From contig JAJDVT010000132.1 in the NCBI GenBank assembly GCA_022826005.1, positions 1 through 64,000 of the forward strand: DNA of 64,000 bases, read 5' to 3'. Positions 12,020-19,796 of the stretch are shown in pieces; the stretch's first letter is position 1, and each line of letters begins with the position of its first letter. Both the position numbers and the translations under genes were made by a program. The DNA is from Gemmatimonadota bacterium. GTDB lineage: Bacteria; Gemmatimonadota; Gemmatimonadetes; Longimicrobiales; Gaopeijiaceae. The notes below the pieces were generated by a model. It was not told the DNA's origin and did no database searches. It saw only the letters and a list, made by a program, of their open reading frames with translations.

Positions 12020-12247
12020 CTACGCGAAGCTGGACGCGGAATCCCCGGAGGCCTCCATGACCCGCCCTTCGCGGGCCTCGGCCTCCCTGAGTCGACGATA
12101 GATGGATCGCCGGGTAAGCCCGTACTGAATGACCCGGCTCAGGAAATCCGGGTCGGACCGCTGCACCTCCTCTGCTTCCGTCGCAATGTCATTGGGGAGA
12201 CGAACATTCAGTTGCACGGATCGCGTGTTCCACATCCCTGGTTTCAT
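12020..12247 (-). CDS. Small ribbon-helix-helix-like protein
   Basis: A 75-residue protein. Its layout fits a ribbon-helix-helix DNA-binding fold: a short beta-like strand SVQLNVRLPNDI, a helix (ATEAEEVQRSD) and a second helix (DFLSRVIQYGLTRRSIYRRL). Such proteins are often antitoxins or autorepressors, but no toxin gene is evident next to it. The upstream side (12248-12653) is a long AT-rich gap that could hold its promoter. Function is inferred from predicted shape only. Confidence 0.5.
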   Translation of the reverse strand: MKPGMWNTRSVQLNVRLPNDIATEAEEVQRSDPDFLSRVIQYGLTRRSIYRRLREAEAREGRVMEASGDSASSFA

Positions 12248-12653
12248 CCCTGGCTCGTATGATTCGGAAAGCGATTTTTCTCCAAAAAATTATCCCGGAC
12301 GCGGATCGCCGACGGTCTGCCCGGCCGGAGGGTGGACCATCGGCGCTGATCACGAACGGACCCTAACACTACGTTCCGGCGGCCCGGCATGCAAGAAAGT
12401 CCCCCGACAAGACCCTATCTGACTAAATCCTTATAAGACAAAGACTTAGAAAATATGAACGATCGGGTAATCCACTTGTTTCCCGACGAAATCAAAGTCC
12501 TTCCGCTACCTTTCCGATACTGAGCTAAGTGGCAAGCTGATAAGCAGTTGGAAGGACGGCGATCAGCCCGCGAACCAGACAGGGCAAAACACATTTTTCC
12601 CAAAAATCAGGGGATTCCGGATCGACCCTCCGAAGGCCGCCACCGGGGCGATT
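12248..12653. other. 406-base gap, partly AT-rich
   Basis: The stretch from about 12260 to 12610 is clearly richer in A/T than its surroundings, with runs such as TTTTTCTCCAAAAAATTAT and CACATTTTTCCCAAAAATC. A 62-codon minus-strand reading frame at 12415-12603 has no ribosome site and no recognisable composition, so I do not call it. The gap may be horizontally acquired DNA, a promoter region, or house an unrecognised RNA. No repeat or hairpin terminator stands out. Confidence 0.5.
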
Positions 12654-13241
12654 TCAGGGCAGAACGGACCTCAGAAACGCCCCCAACGTGGCGCGGTCGA
12701 ACTCCCTGAACCTCCGCTGCACCTCCCTGGCGGTCTCCTCGAGGAAGATGTTGGCCGTGTGGTGGCGCTTGGCGGCACCCCGCCGCCGGAAACGGAGGAA
12801 CCCGCGCCAGACGGCGCCGTCACGAAAAACGTGCAGCGATACGATCCAGGACCGGCCCGCGTAGTTGAAGTGACGGTCTTCCAGTCGTCCCGGCTGCCCC
12901 ACGCTCGCCGCGTGCGGACCTTCGTTGGAGTCCTCGATATGGCAGAGCGGATACTCCTCCCGGTCTGCCAGCCAGACCTCGAAGGGTGGCAGCGGCAGCA
13001 GTTGTTCGGCAAAACGCACCAGGGTAGCCATTGGATCCTGGGCATCGTGCAGTCCGCGCGCCCGCGCCCACTCGCGCGCCTCGCCATACAGTTCGCGCAC
13101 GGCCTCGCGCGGCATGACGTGCAGGAGGCGGGCGGCTTGGCGGCGGCGATAGCCGTGGTACTTCAGGTACAGCACCTCGGTCGTTTCCGCCGGGTGATCC
13201 CGTGGTGCCTTCCAGCTCTGTGTCCATGCCTGTTCGCCCAT
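12654..13241 (-). CDS. Protein of unknown function, second gene of a two-gene module
   Basis: A 195-residue basic soluble protein. The N-terminal third looks helical and nucleic-acid-binding-like (LYLKYHGYRRRQAARLL, then a second Arg-rich helix). The C-terminal half has strand-rich stretches (WIVSLHVFRDGAVWRGFLRF) followed by an amphipathic helix. No catalytic motif is apparent. It starts 18 bases after the stop of the 295-residue protein gene, so the two are probably co-transcribed. I do not recognise the family. Confidence 0.6.
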   Translation of the reverse strand: MGEQAWTQSWKAPRDHPAETTEVLYLKYHGYRRRQAARLLHVMPREAVRELYGEAREWARARGLHDAQDPMATLVRFAEQLLPLPPFEVWLADREEYPLCHIEDSNEGPHAASVGQPGRLEDRHFNYAGRSWIVSLHVFRDGAVWRGFLRFRRRGAAKRHHTANIFLEETAREVQRRFREFDRATLGAFLRSVLP

Positions 13242-13259
13242 CTGCTCCGCCGCTCCTCG

Positions 13260-14147
13260 TCAGTGCACCGACAACGCCGTATCGTCGAATCCCGGGGTCG
13301 CGACCCCGAACCCGGTGTCTCCGAAATCCAACTTGTCCAGTGTGGCCCGTTCGCCGAAGGTCGACGTCAGACCACTGACCGTTCCAAACCGTTCCGGCTC
13401 GAAGCGCGCAACGAGGCGGCCAAGGCCGCGGCGCACCGTACGGAGGCTCGCGAGCACCTCGTCGAAGGTGACCGGAATACCGAACCGGACCCGCTGGACT
13501 TCGTACGGTCTTCCCCCTCGCTCCCGGGAGGTTTCCATCCCAAGGCCCCCGAAGGCTTCCCGGAGTGTCCGCCCCAGTCCGCTGGCACCCGTGCTATCCG
13601 GGGTTCTGAAGACCAGGGAATTCGCCTCGTAGTCGAGGTGGACCCGGGTGATCACGCCGGGGGCCGTGACAATCCGCACCACCGTGCTTTCGTGCAGATC
13701 CAGGTCCTTGCAGAGATCGCGGAAGCCGATTCTGAGAAGAATGGGGCGCGTGAGCGGCGTGAAGCCTCTCCGGTTGAGGACCCGCAGGGCCAGATCGAAG
13801 CAGTAGCGGCGCAGTTGTGCACCGCGCGCCGGGTGCTTCTCGCGGGCGTCGCTGAGTGCCCGGAGATGAGCGAGTGTGGGATCGTAGACCCAGTCGAGGA
13901 CCACCAGCTCGGTAGTGAGGTTCAGGTACTTGACCTCCGCTGAGCCCAGATCCACGGCCCGCGCCGACGAGGCAAACCGCCCGGCAACGACTACCGCAAG
14001 CCCGATGTCGCGTATGTGGCCGCCGGGGTGGTGAACCTCGTGGACATCGCGGTACTGGACCACCGCCCGGGTCAGCGGCAGGTCGCAGATGCCAGGCACG
14101 TCGGCGAGGGCAGCCGGGCGACTTTCCGTGGCGGTCACGTGCTGCAT
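13260..14147 (-). CDS. Protein of unknown function, first gene of a two-gene module
   Basis: A 295-residue soluble protein, starting at the ATG at 14147 with CGGAGC upstream. The open frame extends further upstream but that part is Arg/Pro-rich and has no ribosome site. Visible features are a central region ELVVLDWVYDPTLAHLRALS, a strand-rich part ITRVHLDYEANSLVFRTPD, and a C-terminal helix ASLRTVRRGLGRLVARFEPE. No signal peptide, membrane helix or known active-site motif is seen. It probably works with the 195-residue partner downstream. Confidence 0.65.
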   Translation of the reverse strand: MQHVTATESRPAALADVPGICDLPLTRAVVQYRDVHEVHHPGGHIRDIGLAVVVAGRFASSARAVDLGSAEVKYLNLTTELVVLDWVYDPTLAHLRALSDAREKHPARGAQLRRYCFDLALRVLNRRGFTPLTRPILLRIGFRDLCKDLDLHESTVVRIVTAPGVITRVHLDYEANSLVFRTPDSTGASGLGRTLREAFGGLGMETSRERGGRPYEVQRVRFGIPVTFDEVLASLRTVRRGLGRLVARFEPERFGTVSGLTSTFGERATLDKLDFGDTGFGVATPGFDDTALSVH

Positions 14148-14521
14148 GTTCAGCTCCGTTGCGGGCGGAGTCGTAGCCACCGTCAGCCGGCAACCAGCGG
14201 GTAGAATCGCCGCCGCTCCCGGGGCGGGGAACTCCACCCCGGCTGCCGGGGGGTCCAAATGATAAGCATTTGTTTCCCCGGACCGCAAGCGGGGGGGGTC
14301 GCACACTCCGCGCGGCGCAGCGCGCGTGCACGGCAGCCGGACCGGACAGCGGGGGGTGGATCCTGGCTGCAGCGCTTGCCCCGTGCCGCGTCCGGGTCTA
14401 TCATTAGCGTCCATTTCGGGATCCTCCCGGGACCGGATCCGCCTGCCGGCGCAGCAAGGGGGCGGGTCCCGGAGCGTTCCCGACCCACCGTACACGCGGG
14501 ATCTCAAGCGGGGTGATCTGG
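14148..14521. other. 374-base intergenic region between divergent genes
   Basis: Lies between the unknown minus-strand module and plus-strand rpsU, so it should carry both promoters. A short AT-richer patch (ATGATAAGCATTTG, about 14260-14273) could be part of a promoter for the module. No convincing -35/-10 pair, repeat or small gene is visible. Confidence 0.4.
14510..14518 (+). promoter_or_regulatory. Extended Shine-Dalgarno of rpsU
   Basis: GGGGTGATC matches nine contiguous bases of the sequence complementary to the 16S rRNA 3' end except one position (GGAGGTGATC is the full complement). It is eight bases from the TTG at 14522. This fixes the rpsU start there rather than at the GTG at 14513, which lies inside the site. 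Confidence 0.7.
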
Positions 14522-14716
14522 TTGGAAGTCTTCGTCAAAGAGAACGAAAGCCTGGAAAGGGCTCTTCGCAGGTTCAAGCGCAAGGTGCAGCGTTCGGGCC
14601 TGTATTCGGAACTGCGCAAGCGCCGCTTCTACGAGAAGCCGAGCGCCCAGAGGAAGAGGAAGAGGGAGGCGGCGATCCGCCGGGAGCGCAGGCGGCAGCG
14701 ACGGGGCCGGCGGTAG
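14522..14716 (+). CDS. rpsU: Small ribosomal subunit protein bS21
   Basis: Small basic protein of the 30S platform next to the anti-Shine-Dalgarno. With the TTG at 14522 it has 64 residues and the standard beginning [20 protein letters not shown]. The tail is very rich in Lys/Arg ([19 protein letters not shown]). The ribosome site overlaps the alternative upstream GTG at 14513, which would add three atypical residues including Trp. It is convergent with the 3-hydroxyacyl-CoA dehydrogenase gene, with a hairpin between them. Confidence 0.93.
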   Translation: MEVFVKENESLERALRRFKRKVQRSGLYSELRKRRFYEKPSAQRKRKREAAIRRERRRQRRGRR

Positions 14717-14776
14717 TGCCCGGTGTGATCCGCGGAAGCGGGCCCTCGTAGCCGGTCCGTCCCGACGTCAGGTTCA

Positions 14777-14794
14777 AGCCCCGCTTCCGGGGCT
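14777..14794. terminator. Perfect GC hairpin between convergent genes
   Basis: AGCCCCG pairs with CGGGGCT across a CTTC loop, a 7-bp perfect stem. It lies between the rpsU stop and the end of the dehydrogenase gene, so it could serve both directions. There is no T-run on either side, so it is only a candidate intrinsic terminator or 3'-end stabiliser. Confidence 0.5.
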
Positions 14795-14798
14795 GGCC

Positions 14799-15677
14799 TC
14801 ACACCTTCAGCGCGACCGGTCCCTCCGGCGTCCAGTCGTAGAATCCCGCGCCCGTCTTGCGTCCGTACCTTCCCATGGTGACCAGCCGCCGGAGGAGGGG
14901 AGGAGGGGCGTAGCGTTCCTCCCGGTACTCTCCGTACATGATTTCGGCGACCTGGCAGAGGGTGTCGAGACCGACGAAGTCACACAGGGTGAACGGCCCC
15001 ATCGGGTATCCGCAGCCCAGGGTCATCGCCGTGTCGATGTCCTCCACGGTGGCGACGCCCCGCTCGAACTGGCGGATCGCGTCGAGCATGTAGGGGACCA
15101 GGAGCAGGTTCACGACGAACCCGGAGTTGTCGCGCGCCGCGACCGGAACCTTGCCGACGCGCCGGGCGAATGCGCGGGCCGCGTCGAAGGTCTCCCGGCT
15201 GGTCACGATGGTGCGCACCACCTCGACAAGCTTCATCACGGGGACCGGGTTGAAGAAGTGCAGACCCACAAAGCGATCCGGGCGCGAGGTGGCCGCCGCC
15301 ATGTCGGTGACGGTGAGAGAACTGGTGTTCGACGCGAAGATCGTCTCCTCCGGGCAGACGGCGTCCAGGTAGCCGAACAGTTCGTTCTTGGCATCGAGCG
15401 ACTCGACGATCGCCTCGATGACGAGGTCCCGGTCGGCAAGGTCATCCAAAGAGGTGGTGAACGTCATGCGCGACAGGGTTTCGTCGCGGGCCGCCGGGTC
15501 GAGCTTCCCCCGGGAGACGGCCCGCTCCAGCGACTTCTCCACTCTCCCCCGCCCTGCCGCGAGCGCCTCGGAATCGATCTCCCGCACGACAACATCGCAC
15601 CCGGCCCTGGCCGCGACCTCCGCGATCCCGCTACCCATGAGGCCGCACCCGGCCACGCCCACTCTTGTGATCTCCAA
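14799..15677 (-). CDS. 3-hydroxyacyl/3-hydroxybutyryl-CoA dehydrogenase
   Basis: NAD(P)-dependent oxidation of 3-hydroxyacyl-CoA to 3-ketoacyl-CoA, cytosolic. The TTG at 15677 has GGAGGAG seven bases upstream and gives 292 residues, the family length; the longer open frame is discarded. The Rossmann motif is GVAGCGLMGSG (about residues 7-17). The catalytic set is Ser116 (FASNTSS), His140 and Asn143 (LHFFNPVPVMKLVEV), and the conserved DNSGFVVN and GCGYPMGPF follow. It probably works with the enoyl-CoA hydratase at 9.7 kb and the thiolase at 16.7 kb. Confidence 0.93.
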   Translation of the reverse strand: MEITRVGVAGCGLMGSGIAEVAARAGCDVVVREIDSEALAAGRGRVEKSLERAVSRGKLDPAARDETLSRMTFTTSLDDLADRDLVIEAIVESLDAKNELFGYLDAVCPEETIFASNTSSLTVTDMAAATSRPDRFVGLHFFNPVPVMKLVEVVRTIVTSRETFDAARAFARRVGKVPVAARDNSGFVVNLLLVPYMLDAIRQFERGVATVEDIDTAMTLGCGYPMGPFTLCDFVGLDTLCQVAEIMYGEYREERYAPPPLLRRLVTMGRYGRKTGAGFYDWTPEGPVALKV

Positions 15678-15760
15678 TTCGGATCTCCTCCGGTTGAAAC
15701 TGTTTGTTGTGGAGCGGTCACCCTGTCGGGCGCCGCAGGTTCCGCCGGGCCCCACCCGGG

Positions 15761-16612
15761 TCAGCGGTCCCTCTTCATCATCTCCCGGGCGACGCCGTGG
15801 AAGTGGCGGCGGACCCACCTTCGCCACGCCGGCGGCGGCGGCTCCAATCCCCCGGGACTCTCGATTCCGTCGAGTATCCCCTCCACCTCCAGGTGTATCT
15901 CCCGGAGCCGCCGCTGGAACCCCCGGCCGGCCAGTACAGCAATCCCGAGGGCTGCCGCGCTTCCCGCCACGAGGCCACCCACCGCAGCGGCTGTAAGGGA
16001 AAACACCGTGGCGATGGCGGCGGCCGCTCCGTATCCCACTGCCAGTCCCACGATCCCACCCCCCAGCACTGCTCTGCCGCGGTAGTCGCCGCTGATCCCC
16101 GGGTCGACCAGAATGTCGACCTGTGTGGTTCCGTCGGCGAGCTCATCGAGGCGCACTTCCACCAGGCGCGCGGCCGCGACGTAGTGCTGCCGGGAGGTGG
16201 AGCTCGCCGCCCGCGCCACCCGCGACGCCCAGTCGATCGCGGGACGGTACTGGAGAAGGTCGTCCCGGCGGCGCACCCGCTGCAGCAGCTGGCCCCCGGC
16301 CAGGAACTCGTCGAGCTCCCGGCGGACGGCGGCGCGCGGCCGCCCCACCGCCCGCGTCCCCCGCACCTCGCCCGCCTCGATCAGATCGTGTATCCCGCTC
16401 CTGCCCCGGGGTGCGCGGCCACCCCCCGTGCGCAGCTCCGTCAGCGCCCTGCGCACATGGTGCTCCGGGAGCCCGGCCTCCCGCCCGATGCGCAGCACCT
16501 CGGCATCGGTGAATTCCCCCTCCACACCACCGGGTTCCTCCCCGGCCAGCTCCGACGCCCGGCGCATCACCTGGTCGAAGTCCCGGCGCGATATCGCCCG
16601 CCTACCGCTCAT
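15761..16612 (-). CDS. Membrane protein of unknown function
   Basis: A 283-residue protein. The N-terminal part is helical and charged (FDQVMRRASELAGEE, then a winged-helix-like stretch TDAEVLRIGREAGLPEHHVRRAL). A soluble middle domain contains VEVRLDELADGTTQVDILVD. Two hydrophobic Gly/Ala-rich segments follow (about 180-205 and 207-228), probably a transmembrane hairpin, before a basic C-terminus. It lies between the dehydrogenase and thiolase genes on the same strand. I do not recognise the family. Confidence 0.65.
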   Translation of the reverse strand: MSGRRAISRRDFDQVMRRASELAGEEPGGVEGEFTDAEVLRIGREAGLPEHHVRRALTELRTGGGRAPRGRSGIHDLIEAGEVRGTRAVGRPRAAVRRELDEFLAGGQLLQRVRRRDDLLQYRPAIDWASRVARAASSTSRQHYVAAARLVEVRLDELADGTTQVDILVDPGISGDYRGRAVLGGGIVGLAVGYGAAAAIATVFSLTAAAVGGLVAGSAAALGIAVLAGRGFQRRLREIHLEVEGILDGIESPGGLEPPPPAWRRWVRRHFHGVAREMMKRDR

Positions 16613-16651
16613 CGGTGCCCCCGGCCGCCGCTCACCGCGCCCGCACCACCC

Positions 16652-17857
16652 TCAATACGCCTCGACGACCACCGCACCACCCTGCCCCCCGCCGATGCAC
16701 GCCGCGCCGAGCCCGTACCGCGCCCCGCGGCGCCGCAGCTCATGCAGCAGGTGCAGCGTGATCCTGGCCCCGGAGGCGGCGAGCGGGTGCGTGATCGCGA
16801 TCGCGCCGCCGTTGACGTTGGTGCGCGCGGGATCGAGCCCGAGCTCCTTCTCGACGGACTTGTACTGCGCGGCGAACGCCTCGTTGATTTCGACCAGCTC
16901 CATCTCCTCCAGGGTCAGCCCCCCCGCCGCCAGCGCCTTGCGGGCCGCCGGCGCGGGTCCGATCCCCATGATGCCCGGGTCCACCCCGGCGAAGCCCCAC
17001 GACACCAGGCGCCCGATCGGCGCGGCGCCGCTGGCGTCCGCCCACGCCCGGTCCGCGATCACCACCGACGCCGCCCCGTCCCCGATCCCGCTGGCGTTCC
17101 CGGCGGTTACGAGACCGTCCTTCTTGAAATACGGCCGCAGGCGGGCAAGTCCTTCAAGCGTGGTGCCGGGCCGCATGTGCTCGTCCACGGCGAACCGGAC
17201 CTCGCCCTTGCGGGTCCGCACCCTCACCGGCGCGACTTCCGCGTCGTAACGCCCGGCATCCCATGCGGCCTTTGCCCTCGACTGGCTGTTCACCGCCACC
17301 TGGTCCGCCTCCTCGCGGGTCACGGCGTACTCCTCCGCCAGCCCCTCCGCCGTCTGGGCCATCGTCAGGCCGCAGTGCGAATCAAGCAGCGCCTCCCACA
17401 GCGAATCCTCGAACCCGTTGCCGGCCGGGCCGAGGCGGAGGTCCCCCCAGCGGGCCCCGCGCACCACGTGGGGCGCCTGGCTCATCGACTCGGTCCCCCC
17501 GCAGAGCGCCACCTCCGTGCCCCCGAGAAGAATCTCCTGCGCCCCCGAGACTATCGCCTGGAAGCCCGAGCCGCACAGCCGGTTGACGGTCAGGGCGCCG
17601 GCCTCCTGCGGGACGCCCGCCCGCAGTCCCACATGGCGCGCCAGGTAGATCGCGTCGGCGGACGTCTGCAGCGCGTTGCCGTAGAAGACGTGGCCCACGT
17701 CGGCCGGCTCGACGCCCGCCGCTGCAAGCGCCGCCTCGGCCGAAAGCACCCCGAGGTCGGTCGCGGTGAAGTCCTTCAGCGAACCGCCGAAGGTGCCGAA
17801 CGGCGTTCGCTTGCCGGAAAGAAAGACCACCTCCCTGTCGAAGCCCTGTGTTCCCAT
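16652..17857 (-). CDS. Acetyl-CoA acetyltransferase / thiolase
   Basis: Cleaves 3-ketoacyl-CoA or condenses acetyl-CoA. It has 401 residues with GGGGAGGA before the ATG. The nucleophile Cys95 is in NRLCGSGFQ, followed by the signature CGGTESMSQAPH. His357 is in GGAIAITHPLAASG and the acid/base Cys387 in ACIGGGQG. All catalytic residues are present. The upstream region carries an ACATTATGTCATGT motif about 185 bases away that resembles one next to the MntR-like gene. Confidence 0.95.
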   Translation of the reverse strand: MGTQGFDREVVFLSGKRTPFGTFGGSLKDFTATDLGVLSAEAALAAAGVEPADVGHVFYGNALQTSADAIYLARHVGLRAGVPQEAGALTVNRLCGSGFQAIVSGAQEILLGGTEVALCGGTESMSQAPHVVRGARWGDLRLGPAGNGFEDSLWEALLDSHCGLTMAQTAEGLAEEYAVTREEADQVAVNSQSRAKAAWDAGRYDAEVAPVRVRTRKGEVRFAVDEHMRPGTTLEGLARLRPYFKKDGLVTAGNASGIGDGAASVVIADRAWADASGAAPIGRLVSWGFAGVDPGIMGIGPAPAARKALAAGGLTLEEMELVEINEAFAAQYKSVEKELGLDPARTNVNGGAIAITHPLAASGARITLHLLHELRRRGARYGLGAACIGGGQGGAVVVEAY

Positions 17858-18040
17858 GAATCCTCCCCGTCGTAGTCGTTGTTCATGAAGACCCGCGCCG
17901 GGTCCCGCGGGTTCCCGATGCCGGCCCCGGACGCGCCGTCAAAGCTAACAGCCCGCGGACAAAATCCCCCCGGCATTCGACCGGCAATGCATCCGGCCTG
18001 GACGCTTCGCCTCACCCATCGGCAACGTAAGGAGAACTTT

Positions 18041-18055
18041 ACATTATGTCATGTT
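18041..18055. promoter_or_regulatory. Candidate operator-like motif shared with the MntR-like locus
   Basis: ACATTATGTCATGTT matches ACATAATGTCATGTC at 42563-42577 except for one A/T change and the last base. The other copy lies within the 39-base inverted repeat immediately after the MntR-like regulator gene. Regulation of the thiolase gene by this motif is speculation. Confidence 0.3.
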
Positions 18056-18141
18056 CAGTATACATATGACGCCTCCTGGGCTGCGCTCTACGTTGCTCCT
18101 CAGCCCAATAGCGTTGCTACCGGCCCCTCGTCGCTCCTTGC

Positions 18142-18193
18142 CAGCCCGGCGCCTCGCCGCTCTCGGTGCTCGCGGGGCTTTGTCCACGGACTG
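18142..18193 (-). repeat. Post-stop GTCCGTGGA-box element, copy B (3' of the LeuB-like gene)
   Basis: In the sense of the upstream gene it starts CAGTCCGTGGACAAAGCCCC, about 17 bases after the stop codon. It is the best-preserved match to copy A at 1471-1522. Its two ends (CAGTCC and GGGCTG) can pair, so an RNA hairpin is possible. Confidence 0.72.
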
Positions 18194-18210
18194 TAACAGC
18201 CCGGGGCCCC

Positions 18211-19287
18211 TCAATCCCGGAGCCGTGCGGCCATCCAATCCCCCACCTCCGTGGTCTTCGCGCTCCCGCCCAGGTCCGGGGTGGTGACGCCATCCCTGAG
18301 CGAAGCCGCGATGCACTCGTCCACGTCGGCGGCGGCCTCGTGCATCTCCAGATACTCCAGCGCCAGCGCGACGCACCCCACCGCCGCCAGCGGATTCGCG
18401 ATCCCCCGGCCCGCGATGTCGGGCGCCGATCCGTGCACCGGCTCGAAGAGCGCCCAGGAGCCGGGGTTGATGTTCCCCGAAGGCGCGAGCCCCAGTCCTC
18501 CGGTGACCTGGGCCCCCAGATCGCTGAGGATGTCGCCGAAGAGGTTCGAGGTGACCACCACTTCGTAGCGCTCCGGCCGGCGGACGAGGTCCATCGCCAT
18601 CGCGTCCACGTACATGGCGTCCTGGGTGATGTCCGGGAAGCCGGCGCCCACCTCCGCGAACACGCGCCGCCAGAGCGCGCCCTCGTGCACGAGAGCGTTC
18701 GCCTTGTCCACCATGGTCACCCGGCCCCGGCCCGTGGCCGCCGCGTGCTCGAAGGCCGCCCGCACGATGCGCTCCACGCCCGGGTAGGTGTTGAGGCTCT
18801 CCTGCGTGGCGACCTCCTCGGAGGTGCCGGCCTTGAAGCGGCCGCCGAGTCCGGTGTAGAGCCCCTCCGTGTTCTCGCGGAAGAAGACGATGTCGGTGGC
18901 GGGATCGGGGTCGCGCAGCGGCGACAGCGCCGGGATGAGGAGCTTGCAGGGGCGGAAATTGACGTAGAGGTCGGCGTAGAAGCGGAGGCCGAGCAGGATG
19001 TCGCGCGTGTGCGCGTTGTCGGGGACGCGGGGGTCGCCCAGGGCGCCGAGCAGCGCGCCGTCGTAATCGCGAACCAGGCGGTCGCGCTCGTCCCCGGTGA
19101 TGGTGACGCCATCGCGGAGATAGCGGTCCGCGCTCAGGTCCCACCAGTCCAGGGCGAGGTCGAGGCCGTGCCGGTGGGAGGCCGCCGCGAGGACATCCGC
19201 CGCCACCGCAATGACTTCGGGGCCGATCCCGTCGCCGCCGATGACCGCGAGGCGGGCCTGCCGTCCGGGCGTCCCCTTGCCGGGCAA
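18211..19287 (-). CDS. Isopropylmalate/isocitrate dehydrogenase-family enzyme (LeuB-like)
   Basis: NAD-dependent beta-decarboxylating dehydrogenase. The TTG at 19287 gives 358 residues and begins at the expected Rossmann-like start (RLAVIGGDGIGPEV); GGGCGGGG lies upstream. Family motifs are LLGALGDPRVP, FFRENTEGLYTG, LFGDILSDLGA and the signature GNINPGSWALFEPVHGSAPDIAG. The pattern LLGALGDP with a NFRP motif resembles the actinobacterial type of LeuB. The ENTEGLY loop is also seen in isocitrate- and tartrate-type members, so substrate choice is open. leuC and leuD are not in the window. Confidence 0.82.
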   Translation of the reverse strand: MPGKGTPGRQARLAVIGGDGIGPEVIAVAADVLAAASHRHGLDLALDWWDLSADRYLRDGVTITGDERDRLVRDYDGALLGALGDPRVPDNAHTRDILLGLRFYADLYVNFRPCKLLIPALSPLRDPDPATDIVFFRENTEGLYTGLGGRFKAGTSEEVATQESLNTYPGVERIVRAAFEHAAATGRGRVTMVDKANALVHEGALWRRVFAEVGAGFPDITQDAMYVDAMAMDLVRRPERYEVVVTSNLFGDILSDLGAQVTGGLGLAPSGNINPGSWALFEPVHGSAPDIAGRGIANPLAAVGCVALALEYLEMHEAAADVDECIAASLRDGVTTPDLGGSAKTTEVGDWMAARLRD

Positions 19288-19310
19288 GGCCGGAGTCCCC
19301 GCCCGTCGGG

Positions 19311-19700
19311 CTACGGGACCCTCCCGAACATGATGTTGCAACGCGGACAGAAGAAGTCCTTGCCGCGCCGGGCGAGCGGAGGCCCCAGTTCGCCCCGGGG
19401 GCAGAGCGGATCCAGTCCTTCTTCGGCCTGGAGCCTCACCTTGCGCCGTTCCCTCCACGTGCTGATCCGGAGCGGGAGCTCGAACCGGAGTGCCGATGTC
19501 TTGCACTCGAAGAGAATCGTGCTGGTCCCGTCAGCCTCCTGGCGCGCACCGAGTTCCATCAGGAATCCCCCCATTGGGGACGGGACTTGCCGCCCGCTGC
19601 AGTGGAGGCGTTCCATTTTCTTGGCCTGATCCAGCTCTTCGACGCCGAAACCCTCGCGCGCAGGCCTGGCGCCGGCCTGCTGCTTCGTGGAACCGCTCAA
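19311..19700 (-). CDS. Small Cys-containing protein with a zinc-ribbon-like tail
   Basis: A 129-residue protein starting at TTG 19700 with AAGG upstream. Cysteines occur at LHCSG, FECKTS, LCPRG and the terminal CPRC pair (FFCPRCNIMFGRVP). The middle reads like a beta-rich domain (TSTILFECKTSALRFELPLRIS). A zinc-binding role is inferred from the CPxC pair. It lies 23 bases ahead of the LeuB-like gene and may share its transcript. I do not recognise the family. Confidence 0.5.
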   Translation of the reverse strand: MSGSTKQQAGARPAREGFGVEELDQAKKMERLHCSGRQVPSPMGGFLMELGARQEADGTSTILFECKTSALRFELPLRISTWRERRKVRLQAEEGLDPLCPRGELGPPLARRGKDFFCPRCNIMFGRVP

Positions 19701-19796
19701 CTTGATATCCTTTTCTTCGCCGCCCCCGTGCGACGAATCGCTATTCCGGCCGCGGACGGATCCGCACGGATCCGCGCAGAGTCCGTCCGCGGGCTG

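Larger units (their letters stand above)
17858..18210. other. 353-base intergenic region with two repeat-type motifs
   Basis: Between the thiolase start and the LeuB-like stop, both on the minus strand. It contains a copy of the post-stop GTCCGTGGA-box element (18142-18193) and the motif ACATTATGTCATGT (18041-18054). It must also hold the thiolase promoter. No gene is seen. Confidence 0.5.

Noticed and set aside
12415-12603. 62-codon minus-strand frame in the AT-rich gap
   Set aside because: No ribosome site, no recognisable composition or motif, and no neighbour it could pair with.
13260-14507. Longer form of the unknown protein starting at 14507
   Set aside because: The added 120 codons are Arg/Pro-rich, without a ribosome site, while the ATG at 14147 has CGGAGC upstream.
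14771-14794. GGTTCAAGCC... resembling a tRNA T-arm
   Set aside because: The hairpin loop is only CTTC and no D-arm, anticodon arm or acceptor stem can be built around it; a terminator-like hairpin explains it better.
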